From contig NZ_JABWQX020000001.1 in the NCBI RefSeq assembly GCF_014268655.2, positions 2,820,001-2,884,000 of the forward strand: 64,000 nt of DNA. The letters are read 5' to 3'. Below are positions 17,355 to 24,310 of the stretch, one piece after another. A program made the translations under genes and the position numbers. A model generated the notes under the pieces. The model was not told where the DNA came from and ran no database searches. It worked only from the letters and a program-made list of their open reading frames with translations. This DNA comes from Pseudomonas marvdashtae (GTDB lineage: Bacteria; Pseudomonadota; Gammaproteobacteria; Pseudomonadales; Pseudomonadaceae). Position 1 is the stretch's first letter, and each line of letters begins with the position of its first letter.

Positions 17355-18007
17355 TGAGCGGATCTCCAGCGCTTGCCAAGTGCAAAACTTTCAGCAGCCG
17401 GGTAGGGCAGGCCATTCGCTGCGCTCTGCCTACGCAGTTGTTCAAGCGTCAGCGCGTACGAATCTCGTTTGATATTGACGACACACTCGCGTGCCAACTT
17501 CACCACTGCGCAGCCGAACAAAGCAGACTGCCAGCCTGTGTTCATCGTTGGTTGGGTGAGCCGTTGCGCGAAGGCACACGTTCCCTGATCCGAGAGTTGC
17601 GCCGTCAGGATTGCAGCATCTGGGTCTATACGTCGTCTGGTCGCACACCGTCCTATATCAGGCGATGGTTGCTGCTATACGGTATCCGCGTCGATGGCGT
17701 GGTCAACAGCGTGCTGCACAATCGCGCACTGACGGTGCATGGGCTGGCGAATTCGCCTTCAAAGTATCCGCCGGCGTTCGATATCGACTTGCACGTCGAT
17801 GATTCCGAAGGCGTGCAGATTGAAGGTAACGACCATGGGTTTCGCGTTGTCGTCGTGCATCCGGAGGATGACCGCTGGGCACAGAAAGTCCTGGATGCGG
17901 TCGCCATGGTCCAGGCGCAGCTCGCTTGGCAGCAAATGTGCAGACATGAAGAGCCGGTCTATCAACGAGCACAAGCTTTCCTTGAAGAAGCAGTCAGTTC
18001 TCAATGA
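17354..18007 (+). CDS. HAD-superfamily hydrolase-like protein, partner of Fic-like gene
   Basis: 217 residues. Motif I FDIDDTLAC (nucleophile and acid Asp) is near residues 38-46. Motif II is YTSSGRTPSYIRRWL. A lysine-containing NSPSKYPPAFDIDLH segment comes before motif IV VDDSEGV. The core is thus complete, and metal-dependent phosphatase or phosphotransferase activity is plausible. ATG 17354 overlaps the Fic-like stop as TGATG, so the pair is co-translated. A HAD phosphatase coupled to a Fic-like protein could reverse or oppose a phosphoryl or nucleotidyl modification, but that is inference. It is the last gene before dif. Confidence 0.75.
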   Translation: MSGSPALAKCKTFSSRVGQAIRCALPTQLFKRQRVRISFDIDDTLACQLHHCAAEQSRLPACVHRWLGEPLREGTRSLIRELRRQDCSIWVYTSSGRTPSYIRRWLLLYGIRVDGVVNSVLHNRALTVHGLANSPSKYPPAFDIDLHVDDSEGVQIEGNDHGFRVVVVHPEDDRWAQKVLDAVAMVQAQLAWQQMCRHEEPVYQRAQAFLEEAVSSQ

Positions 18008-18038
18008 GGACATGGGGAGCCACAAGAGCTGATACGGC

Positions 18039-18066
18039 GGTTCGCATAATGTATATTATGTTAAAC
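18039..18066 (+). other. dif: dif site (XerC/XerD chromosome dimer resolution)
   Basis: 28 bp: XerC-type arm GGTTCGCATAA, central TGTATA, XerD-type arm TTATGTTAAAC. From memory E. coli dif has arms GGTGCGCATAA and TTATGTTAAAT around the same central hexamer, so the site differs at only two positions. It lies in a 205-base gap between the HAD gene and an MFS gene. This marks the replication terminus. Confidence 0.95.
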
Positions 18067-18212
18067 AAGATGTTTGCGACGGATGTTTATGATTCGATTG
18101 TCTACTCGCCGGATCTGGATCCGCTCCCCTGCAACTAATCCTAAAATGCACGAGTCTCTAACTTCACCGAGGTTGAGCCATTTCGCCGAGCCTCACATCG
18201 AAAAGACTACCT

Positions 18213-19469
18213 GTGAGCACGACCACCTACCTGGAACGCCGCAACAACCTGTCGCTGGACAGCCTCAACTTCTTTCTCGCCGACGTGCGCGACGGCCTCG
18301 GGCCGTATCTGGCGATCTACCTGCTGGCGGTGCATCACTGGGACCCAGCGAGCATCGGCGTGGTGATGACGATCGCTGGCGTCGCCGCCCTGATCACACA
18401 GACGCCAGCGGGAGCGTTGGTTGACAGCAGCCGTGCCAAGCGCGGGTTGATTGTGATTGCCGCGCTGATCGTGACCGTCAGTTGCCTGGTGTTGCCCTTT
18501 GTCTCTTCATTCAGCCTGGTGGCGCTCACGCAGGCCTTGAGTGCGGTGGCGGCATCGATTTTTGCCCCGGCCATTTCGGCGATTACCCTGGGCATCACCG
18601 GTCCTCGCGCTTTCACGCGGCGAACCGGGCGCAACGAAACTTTCAACCATGCCGGCAACGCCTGCGCGGCCTTGCTGGCCGGTTTGTTTGCTTATTTGTT
18701 CGGCCCGGTGGCGGTGTTTTACCTGATGGCGTTCATGGCCTTGGCAAGCATGTGCGCCGTGGCGTTCGTCTCAGCTGAAGCCATCGACCATGATCTGGCT
18801 CGCGGTCTCGAACCTCGTGGCGCCAATCACCCTCAGCCCTCCGGGTTTGCCGTGTTGCTCAGCCACCGGCCGTTGCTGATGTTTGCGGTTTGCTGCGCGC
18901 TGTTCCACCTGGCAAATGCAGCCATGCTGCCGCTGGTGAGCCAAAAGCTTGCCCACGCCAATCTGCACATGGCCACCCCGCTCACCTCCGCCTGCATCGT
19001 CGCGGCGCAGCTGGTCATGGTGCCGATGGCGCTGCTGGCTGGCGCCAAAGCCGATCAATGGGGCCGCAAACCGCTGTTGTTGGCGGGTTTTCTGATTCTG
19101 CCGTTGCGCGGTGTGCTCTATACCCTGTCGGATGATCCGTACTGGCTGGTCGCGGTACAACTGCTCGACGGCGTCGGCGCCGGCCTTTTCGGCGCGTTGT
19201 TCCCGGTCATGATCAAGGACCTCACGCTTGGTTCCGGCCACTTTAATATCAGCCTCGGTGCACTCACCACGGTGTTCGGTCTGGGCGCGGCGTTGAGCAA
19301 CGGTCTGGCGGGATTTGTAGTTGAAGCGGCTGGCTACGATGCAGCATTCCTGACACTTGCTGGCGTCGCCGGGACGGCGTTTTTACTGCTATGGTTTGGG
19401 GTTCCGGAAACCATGCAACGTTCTGAAGGCGTCAAAACTGATCGAATCGAGATCAGCTCTGGCGCCTGA
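18213..19469 (+). CDS. MFS transporter
   Basis: 418 residues with about twelve hydrophobic segments, consistent with a complete major facilitator. The loop after helix 2 reads GALVDSSRAKRG and the mid-protein counterpart is AGAKADQWGRKPLLLAGF, a typical MFS signature. GTG 18213 is used; only a weak AAAAGA-like sequence precedes it. It is the first gene right of dif and stands alone. The substrate cannot be inferred from the neighbours. Confidence 0.85.
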   Translation: MSTTTYLERRNNLSLDSLNFFLADVRDGLGPYLAIYLLAVHHWDPASIGVVMTIAGVAALITQTPAGALVDSSRAKRGLIVIAALIVTVSCLVLPFVSSFSLVALTQALSAVAASIFAPAISAITLGITGPRAFTRRTGRNETFNHAGNACAALLAGLFAYLFGPVAVFYLMAFMALASMCAVAFVSAEAIDHDLARGLEPRGANHPQPSGFAVLLSHRPLLMFAVCCALFHLANAAMLPLVSQKLAHANLHMATPLTSACIVAAQLVMVPMALLAGAKADQWGRKPLLLAGFLILPLRGVLYTLSDDPYWLVAVQLLDGVGAGLFGALFPVMIKDLTLGSGHFNISLGALTTVFGLGAALSNGLAGFVVEAAGYDAAFLTLAGVAGTAFLLLWFGVPETMQRSEGVKTDRIEISSGA

Positions 19470-19474
19470 AGCAA

Positions 19475-19561
19475 TCAAACCGAAGCCTTCAAATCCACGC
19501 CCAGCGCTTGGACAAACGCCTTGACCCGCGGGCTGCGCACCGTGTTGTATTGCCGGATGTC
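19475..19561 (-). pseudogene. Possible 3' remnant of a LysR-type gene
   Basis: On the minus strand about 28 codons end in NTVRSPRVKAFVQALG, then VDLKASV and a stop (19475-19477), resembling LysR-family C-termini. The codon upstream (19562-19564) is TAG and no start exists, so it can only be a fragment. The rest of the 19470-19682 gap shows no gene. Confidence 0.35.
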
Positions 19562-19682
19562 CTATGCCTTGATTGCACTGACCGCCATGGGTGGATTCTT
19601 GTGTTTCATGAACGGTCGTCGGGTGGCTGGCGTGCAGAACTGATGCGTCGGCTGTTTCAGCGAACAGAACCATTGCCCTCAC

Positions 19683-21536
19683 CTACTCCACCGCCTCAAC
19701 CACCCCCTGATCCTCGCCCAGAAACCCGCCGCTCTGGTGGTGCCACAATCGCGCATAGGTGCCGTTCTTGCCGAGCAATTCGGCGTGGGTGCCCTGCTCG
19801 ATGATCCGCCCTTCATCCATGACGATGAGCCTGTCCATCGCCGCGATCGTGGACAGCCGATGGGCGATGGCGATCACAGTCTTGCCCTTCATCATTTCAT
19901 CGAGGCTTTCCTGAATGGCCACTTCGACTTCCGAATCCAGCGCGCTGGTGGCCTCGTCCAGCAGCAGGATCGGCGCGTTCTTGAGCATGACCCGGGCAAT
20001 GGCGATGCGTTGGCGCTGGCCGCCTGAAAGCTTGATGCCACGCTCGCCCACCAGGGTGTCGTAGCCGCTGTGGCCTTGCTTGTCGCTCAGTTGATTGATG
20101 AACCCATCCGCTTGGGCGCTGGCGGCGGCACTGCGTATTTCCTCATCGGTGGCGTCGGGGCGACCGTAGGCAATGTTGTCGCGGATGGACCGGTGCAACA
20201 GCGACGTGTCCTGGGTGACCATGCCGATGGCGCTGCGCAGGCTGTCCTGCGTGACATGCGCGATGTTCTGCCCATCGATTCGAATCTCACCGCTGTCCAC
20301 GTCGTAGAAGCGCAGCAGCAGGTTGATCAGCGTGGATTTGCCGGCACCGGAGCGACCTACCAGGCCGATCTTTTCACCTGGCCGGATGCTCAGGCTCAGG
20401 CCATCAAGCACCTGGCGTTCGCCGTTGTAATTGAAGCTGACGTTGTCGAAGGTCACCGCACCACCGGTGGTCACCAGCACACCGGCGTCCGGCGCATCCT
20501 TAACCTTGGGACCGCGCGTCAAGGTCTCCATGCCATCCTGCAGAGTGCCGATGTTCTCGAACAGCGAGGTCATTTGCCACATGATCCAGTGCGACATGCC
20601 ATTGATGCGCAAAGCCATGGCCGTAATCGCCGCCACGGCACCGGTGCCGACTTCGCCTTGATGCCATAGCCACAGCGCATAACCGCCCGAACCCATGATC
20701 AATGCGACGACCAAAGCCTGATTGACGATCTCGAACTGGCTGACCAAGCGCATCTGGCGAAAACCGGTTTGCTTGAAATCTTCCATGGCAGCGCGGGCGA
20801 AGTGTGCTTCGCGTTTTGAGTGGGAGAACAGCTTCACCGTGGTGATGTTGGTGTAGGCGTCCGAGATACGCCCGGTCATCGACGACCGCGCATTGGCCTG
20901 CTCCTGGCCGACTTTCTCCAGGCGCGGCACGAAGTACCGCATGGCCAGGCCGAACAACGCAACCCAGGCAATGAAAGGCAGCATCAGCTTCAAATCAAAG
21001 CCGCCAGCCAGAGCAATGATCGCGATGAAATACACGCCAATCCCCGGCGCGATCTCGATGATGGTGAACAGCACCTCGCGCACGGACAGCGCCGTTTGCA
21101 TCACTTTGGTAGTGACCCGGCCGGAGAACTCATCCGAGAAGAACGAAAGGCTTTGCCGCAGCATCAGCCGATGAAAATCCCAACGCAGTCGCAACGGCAG
21201 ATTGATCGCCAATATCTGGTGCTGCACCATCGTGCGCAACGCCACCAGCCCGATGCTGGTCACCAGCATGATGCCGATGCCCCAAAGGACTCGGCTTTCC
21301 TGCCTGGTCGCATCACCACCGGCCTGCCAGGTCGAGAGCAGGTCGACGACCTGGCCGAGAAAAGAAAACAGCCAGGCTTCGTAAATAGACACTCCGGCGC
21401 TAAGCAGCGCAAGCGCCAGGATGTAACCGCGGGCACCCCGCGTACAGGCCCACAGGAACCGCGCCAGACCGTCCGGTGGTGGCGGCGCCTCGTCGGGCGG
21501 AAAAGGGTCGAGCCGTTGTTCAAATGCGTGAAGCAT
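19683..21536 (-). CDS. ABC transporter, fused membrane and ATPase domains (exporter type)
   Basis: 617 residues. The N-terminal six-helix transmembrane domain covers about 30-330 (SFFSDEFSGRVTTKVMQTA is typical of MsbA-like exporters). The nucleotide-binding domain starts near residue 365 with Walker A GLVGRSGAGKSTLINLLLRF, signature VGERGIKLSGGQRQRIAIAR, Walker B PILLLDEATSALDSEVE and an H-loop IAHRLSTI. ATG 21536 is preferred over 21572 because GGAGA lies just upstream. It is a half-transporter expected to homodimerise and export a lipid, peptide or drug. No substrate clue is seen nearby. Confidence 0.92.
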   Translation of the reverse strand: MLHAFEQRLDPFPPDEAPPPPDGLARFLWACTRGARGYILALALLSAGVSIYEAWLFSFLGQVVDLLSTWQAGGDATRQESRVLWGIGIMLVTSIGLVALRTMVQHQILAINLPLRLRWDFHRLMLRQSLSFFSDEFSGRVTTKVMQTALSVREVLFTIIEIAPGIGVYFIAIIALAGGFDLKLMLPFIAWVALFGLAMRYFVPRLEKVGQEQANARSSMTGRISDAYTNITTVKLFSHSKREAHFARAAMEDFKQTGFRQMRLVSQFEIVNQALVVALIMGSGGYALWLWHQGEVGTGAVAAITAMALRINGMSHWIMWQMTSLFENIGTLQDGMETLTRGPKVKDAPDAGVLVTTGGAVTFDNVSFNYNGERQVLDGLSLSIRPGEKIGLVGRSGAGKSTLINLLLRFYDVDSGEIRIDGQNIAHVTQDSLRSAIGMVTQDTSLLHRSIRDNIAYGRPDATDEEIRSAAASAQADGFINQLSDKQGHSGYDTLVGERGIKLSGGQRQRIAIARVMLKNAPILLLDEATSALDSEVEVAIQESLDEMMKGKTVIAIAHRLSTIAAMDRLIVMDEGRIIEQGTHAELLGKNGTYARLWHHQSGGFLGEDQGVVEAVE

Positions 21537-21610
21537 GGTGTCTCCATGACGATCCAAGAAGGAGATTGGCATCTAAAGATTGCTTTGAAGGGTTTGGATG
21601 GAGGGCAAGA

Positions 21611-22066
21611 TTATCCGTTCAAAGATTTTTCCATGACGATTGTGCGCTCTGCGCCGTGAAACGCGTCGCGGACTTTGCGGAAACCCAGGGAGTAATAAAA
21701 CGTCTCTGCCGTGATCGAGGAAGGGACTCGCAACCATTCAACGCCGTTTTCCGAGGCCGCCGACTCGATCGTGGCCATCAACTGACGACCAATGCCCCTG
21801 CCCTGATAGGACGGGTCAACAAATACGCTTCGGACGGTGTCTTTATCAAGACTTCCCGTTGCGACGAGCTGACCATCGAAGCTCGCGACATACACCTCGC
21901 GCAGGCTTAGAAAGTCCAGGATTGCCGACGGTGAAAAGCTTCGCTGCACCTGCTCGATGATGTCTGATGAATAGTCTTGGGCATTGGACTCGCGCAGTGC
22001 CGCTGCCACGACCAGGCTGATTGCTACGGCATCCGTACTGATTGCCTTTCGAATAACGCAGTCCAT
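21611..22066 (-). CDS. GNAT-family N-acetyltransferase
   Basis: 151 residues. The acetyl-CoA binding motif A reads VRSVFVDPSYQGRGIGRQLM (Q/RxxGxG/A). The preceding strand EVYVASFDGQLVATGSL and a C-terminal ETFYYSLGFRKVRD complete a GNAT fold. ATG 22066 with AAGGA upstream is preferred to the open extension to 22264. It likely acetylates a small molecule or amino-terminal amine. It diverges from an aldo/keto reductase gene, and no functional link is evident. Confidence 0.85.
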   Translation of the reverse strand: MDCVIRKAISTDAVAISLVVAAALRESNAQDYSSDIIEQVQRSFSPSAILDFLSLREVYVASFDGQLVATGSLDKDTVRSVFVDPSYQGRGIGRQLMATIESAASENGVEWLRVPSSITAETFYYSLGFRKVRDAFHGAERTIVMEKSLNG

Positions 22067-22275
22067 TGAGCGCTGTTCCTTGCGTTCGGTTGTTGAAATG
22101 CCAGTGTAGGCGACTGCATACCCACCGCACCACGTCGCCGAACAGCTTCTATCAGGCCCGTCCAGAATCCCGCACCAACGGCACATGTATGCAGCGCCCG
22201 GGCCTAAATCCGACGCCTGTCTATGCTTCAAGCACCTCGACGCGCTCATCAGTGGCTGGATCAACGGAGTAGACC

Positions 22276-23280
22276 ATGAAATATCTATCGTTTGGCAAGA
22301 CTGGGCTCAGGGTTTCCCAAGTCGCCCTCGGCACCGGCAATTTTGGCACGGGCTGGGGATACGGTGCCGATCCAGACACCAGCGAGACCGTGTTCAATGC
22401 GTATGCCGAAGCCGGAGGAAATTTCATCGACACGGCGGACGCCTACCAGTTCGGCCAGTCTGAAGAGCTACTCGGCAAGCTGCTCGCAGGCCGGCGCGAT
22501 CAATTCGTCCTCGCGACGAAATTCAGCAATGGCGCCGCGCCAAACGCCGACAGGCTAGTCACTGGCAACAGCCGCAAGGCCATGGCCGCCTCAGTGGAAG
22601 CGAGCCTTAAACGGCTGAAGACCGATCACATTGATCTCTACTGGGTGCACCATCCTGACGGCGTAACCCCCGCCGAGGAAATAGTCCGCGGTTTCGAGGA
22701 CCTTGCCCGCGCTGGCAAGATCCTCTATGCGGGCCTGTCGAATTTTCCCGCGTGGCGACTCGCCCGAGTGGCCACGCTGGCTGAGCTCAATCGCGTGATA
22801 CCTATTGCCGCCGCCCAGTTTGAACACAGCCTGGTCCACCGCGATCCTGAAGCCGATCTTTTCCCCGCGAGCCATGCCCTTGGGCTGGGCGTCGTCACGT
22901 GGTCGCCGCTGGGTGGCGGGATGCTCACCGGAAAATATCGCAAAGGTGAAAAAGGCCGTGCCGAAGGCTTCGGCGGTCGCGTGTTTCAACCCGAGGACTC
23001 GGCGCAACGCACACAAGTACTCGACACGGTACTCGCCATCGCTGGCGAACTGGGCGCCAGCCCGGGCCAAGTCGCCATCGCGTGGGCGGGCACGCACGGG
23101 GCCGTGCCGATTCTCGGCCCACGCACCCTGCCCCAACTCGCCGACAACCTCGGCGCGCTCTCGCTTGAGCTTTCGGCTGAACACATCGACCTGCTTGATA
23201 GTGTCAGCAACCTTGTACCCTCCGCGCCGGTGAGAAAGGCCATTTCATGGGAGGCAGGAGACAACCCGGTGGTTGCATAA
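22276..23280 (+). CDS. Aldo/keto reductase
   Basis: 334-residue NADPH-dependent TIM-barrel oxidoreductase. The catalytic tetrad is visible as FIDTADAY (Asp, Tyr), ATKFSNG (Lys) and YWVHHPD (His). The cofactor region near the C-terminus is GAVPILGPRTLPQLADNL. It starts at ATG 22276 behind GGAG. It reduces aldehydes or ketones, and substrate is unknown. A hairpin follows its stop. Confidence 0.92.
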   Translation: MKYLSFGKTGLRVSQVALGTGNFGTGWGYGADPDTSETVFNAYAEAGGNFIDTADAYQFGQSEELLGKLLAGRRDQFVLATKFSNGAAPNADRLVTGNSRKAMAASVEASLKRLKTDHIDLYWVHHPDGVTPAEEIVRGFEDLARAGKILYAGLSNFPAWRLARVATLAELNRVIPIAAAQFEHSLVHRDPEADLFPASHALGLGVVTWSPLGGGMLTGKYRKGEKGRAEGFGGRVFQPEDSAQRTQVLDTVLAIAGELGASPGQVAIAWAGTHGAVPILGPRTLPQLADNLGALSLELSAEHIDLLDSVSNLVPSAPVRKAISWEAGDNPVVA

Positions 23281-23295
23281 CTCAGGCTTTCATCG

Positions 23296-23315
23296 ATGGG
23301 CGTCTTTTCGCCCAT
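23296..23315 (+). terminator. Hairpin after aldo/keto reductase
   Basis: ATGGGCG (23296-23302) pairs perfectly with CGCCCAT (23309-23315) around a six-base loop, 16 bases after the stop. It lacks a long T-run. Confidence 0.45.
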
Positions 23316-23358
23316 TTAAGGCGGCGGTATTCGGCGGCGCATATGTCTTGCCTGCGTG

Positions 23359-23422
23359 TTTGACATGTTCCTGTCAGCCGACCGTCACCCTGACGTCAGA
23401 TCCTCTCCCCTAAAGTACTGCC
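23359..23422 (+). promoter_or_regulatory. Duplicated promoter-like block, copy A
   Basis: Contains TTTGACATGTTCCTGTCAG, then GTCACCCTGACGTCAG and a possible -10 TAAAGT, 94 bases before the ATG of the gene at 23516. By hand count about 50 of 64 bases match, in reverse orientation, the block at 45867-45930 upstream of the DUF2790 gene. TGACA and TGTCA half-sites 6 bp apart look like a response-regulator operator. Confidence 0.6.
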
Positions 23423-23515
23423 TGACTGCCCCTGCGGTGCAGCCGTGACCAGGTACCGATACAGGGCCCACCGCTTTAGCTGGAACTCTTGCTATCAGCC
23501 GGAAGGAGAAACGCA

Positions 23516-24262
23516 ATGAGCCATCCTGATGCGCACGTCAGTGCTCTCGAGCAATTTACCTGGCAATCGACACTCGACAGCAATCTGGACAGAAAAGGCC
23601 TGTTGCTCCGGCTGTTCGCCGAACAGCGATTCATGGCCGCGCAGGTGCGCGCCTGCAAACTTGATCACAAGGATTACCTGCTTTCGCTGATTGATCCGGC
23701 GTCGACGACGAACGACGACACTCGGCACTCATCAAGCGTCGATAGCCATCGAATGCGGAGCGTCATCACCGAAGCGGCAAGGAAAGCCCATTGGGGCACG
23801 CTCCCAAGACATGGTCGGGCGCAAGGCATCGCCGCCCACTATGACGCGCAGACCTGCATGGCGGTCGTACTCGATATCGAGGTGAGCGACGAAGGTCGCT
23901 TGATCATTCATGACGCGGTCGTGGTTGCGGACTTGGGTTTCGTGGCAAATCCTGGTCGCGTGCGCTCGCAGCTCGAAGGCGCTTGCCTGATGGGGATAGC
24001 GTTTGTGACGTCCAGTGATTTTGATCCGACCACTAAAGACGCCCGGGCTAAACCTGCCTATCGCACCCGCTGGCCACTCCTCTCTTGGCTGCCAGGACAG
24101 ATCGCGGTGCACCTGATCAATCCCACCGGGGATTGCGAAGCCGGCCAGCCCAGCCAGACCAGCTACGCACCTGTTGCCCGGGCCCTGTGCAATGCAATTT
24201 TGAAGGCTACGGGTAACGAGTCGGTCCGGATCCAGTCACTGGAAAGATCGAGCGCAAGTTAA
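23516..24262 (+). CDS. Orphan protein with a molybdo-hydroxylase C-terminal fragment
   Basis: 248 residues, ATG behind AAGGAG. The first 75 residues are unlike anything I recognise and polar (LEQFTWQSTLDSNLDRKGLL). Residues about 85-230 resemble the end of aldehyde or isoquinoline oxidoreductase large subunits: ITEAARKAHWG, GRAQGIAAHYDAQTCMAVVL, VVVADLGFVANPGRVRSQLE and GACLMGIAF. The rest of that 700-plus-residue family, including most molybdopterin contacts, is absent. It has its own promoter block (23359-23422) and Shine-Dalgarno, so it may be expressed rather than being debris. Function unknown; a decayed fusion is the alternative. Confidence 0.6.
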   Translation: MSHPDAHVSALEQFTWQSTLDSNLDRKGLLLRLFAEQRFMAAQVRACKLDHKDYLLSLIDPASTTNDDTRHSSSVDSHRMRSVITEAARKAHWGTLPRHGRAQGIAAHYDAQTCMAVVLDIEVSDEGRLIIHDAVVVADLGFVANPGRVRSQLEGACLMGIAFVTSSDFDPTTKDARAKPAYRTRWPLLSWLPGQIAVHLINPTGDCEAGQPSQTSYAPVARALCNAILKATGNESVRIQSLERSSAS

Positions 24263-24300
24263 CTCGCAGTTTCGCCTGGCTTACTAGGCAGCTATGCGAG
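24263..24300. terminator. Long hairpin between convergent genes
   Basis: Outer stem CTCGCA/TGCGAG (24263-24268 and 24295-24300) with an inner GCCT/AGGC stem lies between the orphan gene stop and the diguanylate cyclase stop. Confidence 0.4.
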
Positions 24301-24310
24301 AACTCTTCGC

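Noticed and set aside
18008-18212. Possible integrated element at dif
   Set aside because: Elements exploiting dif usually leave a second dif-like site or carry a recombinase; only one site and ordinary flanking genes are seen.
19557-19643. A 28-codon plus-strand frame with a hydrophobic middle (ALIALTAMGGFLCFMNGRR)
   Set aside because: No Shine-Dalgarno, no recognised family and overlap with the LysR-like remnant; probably chance.
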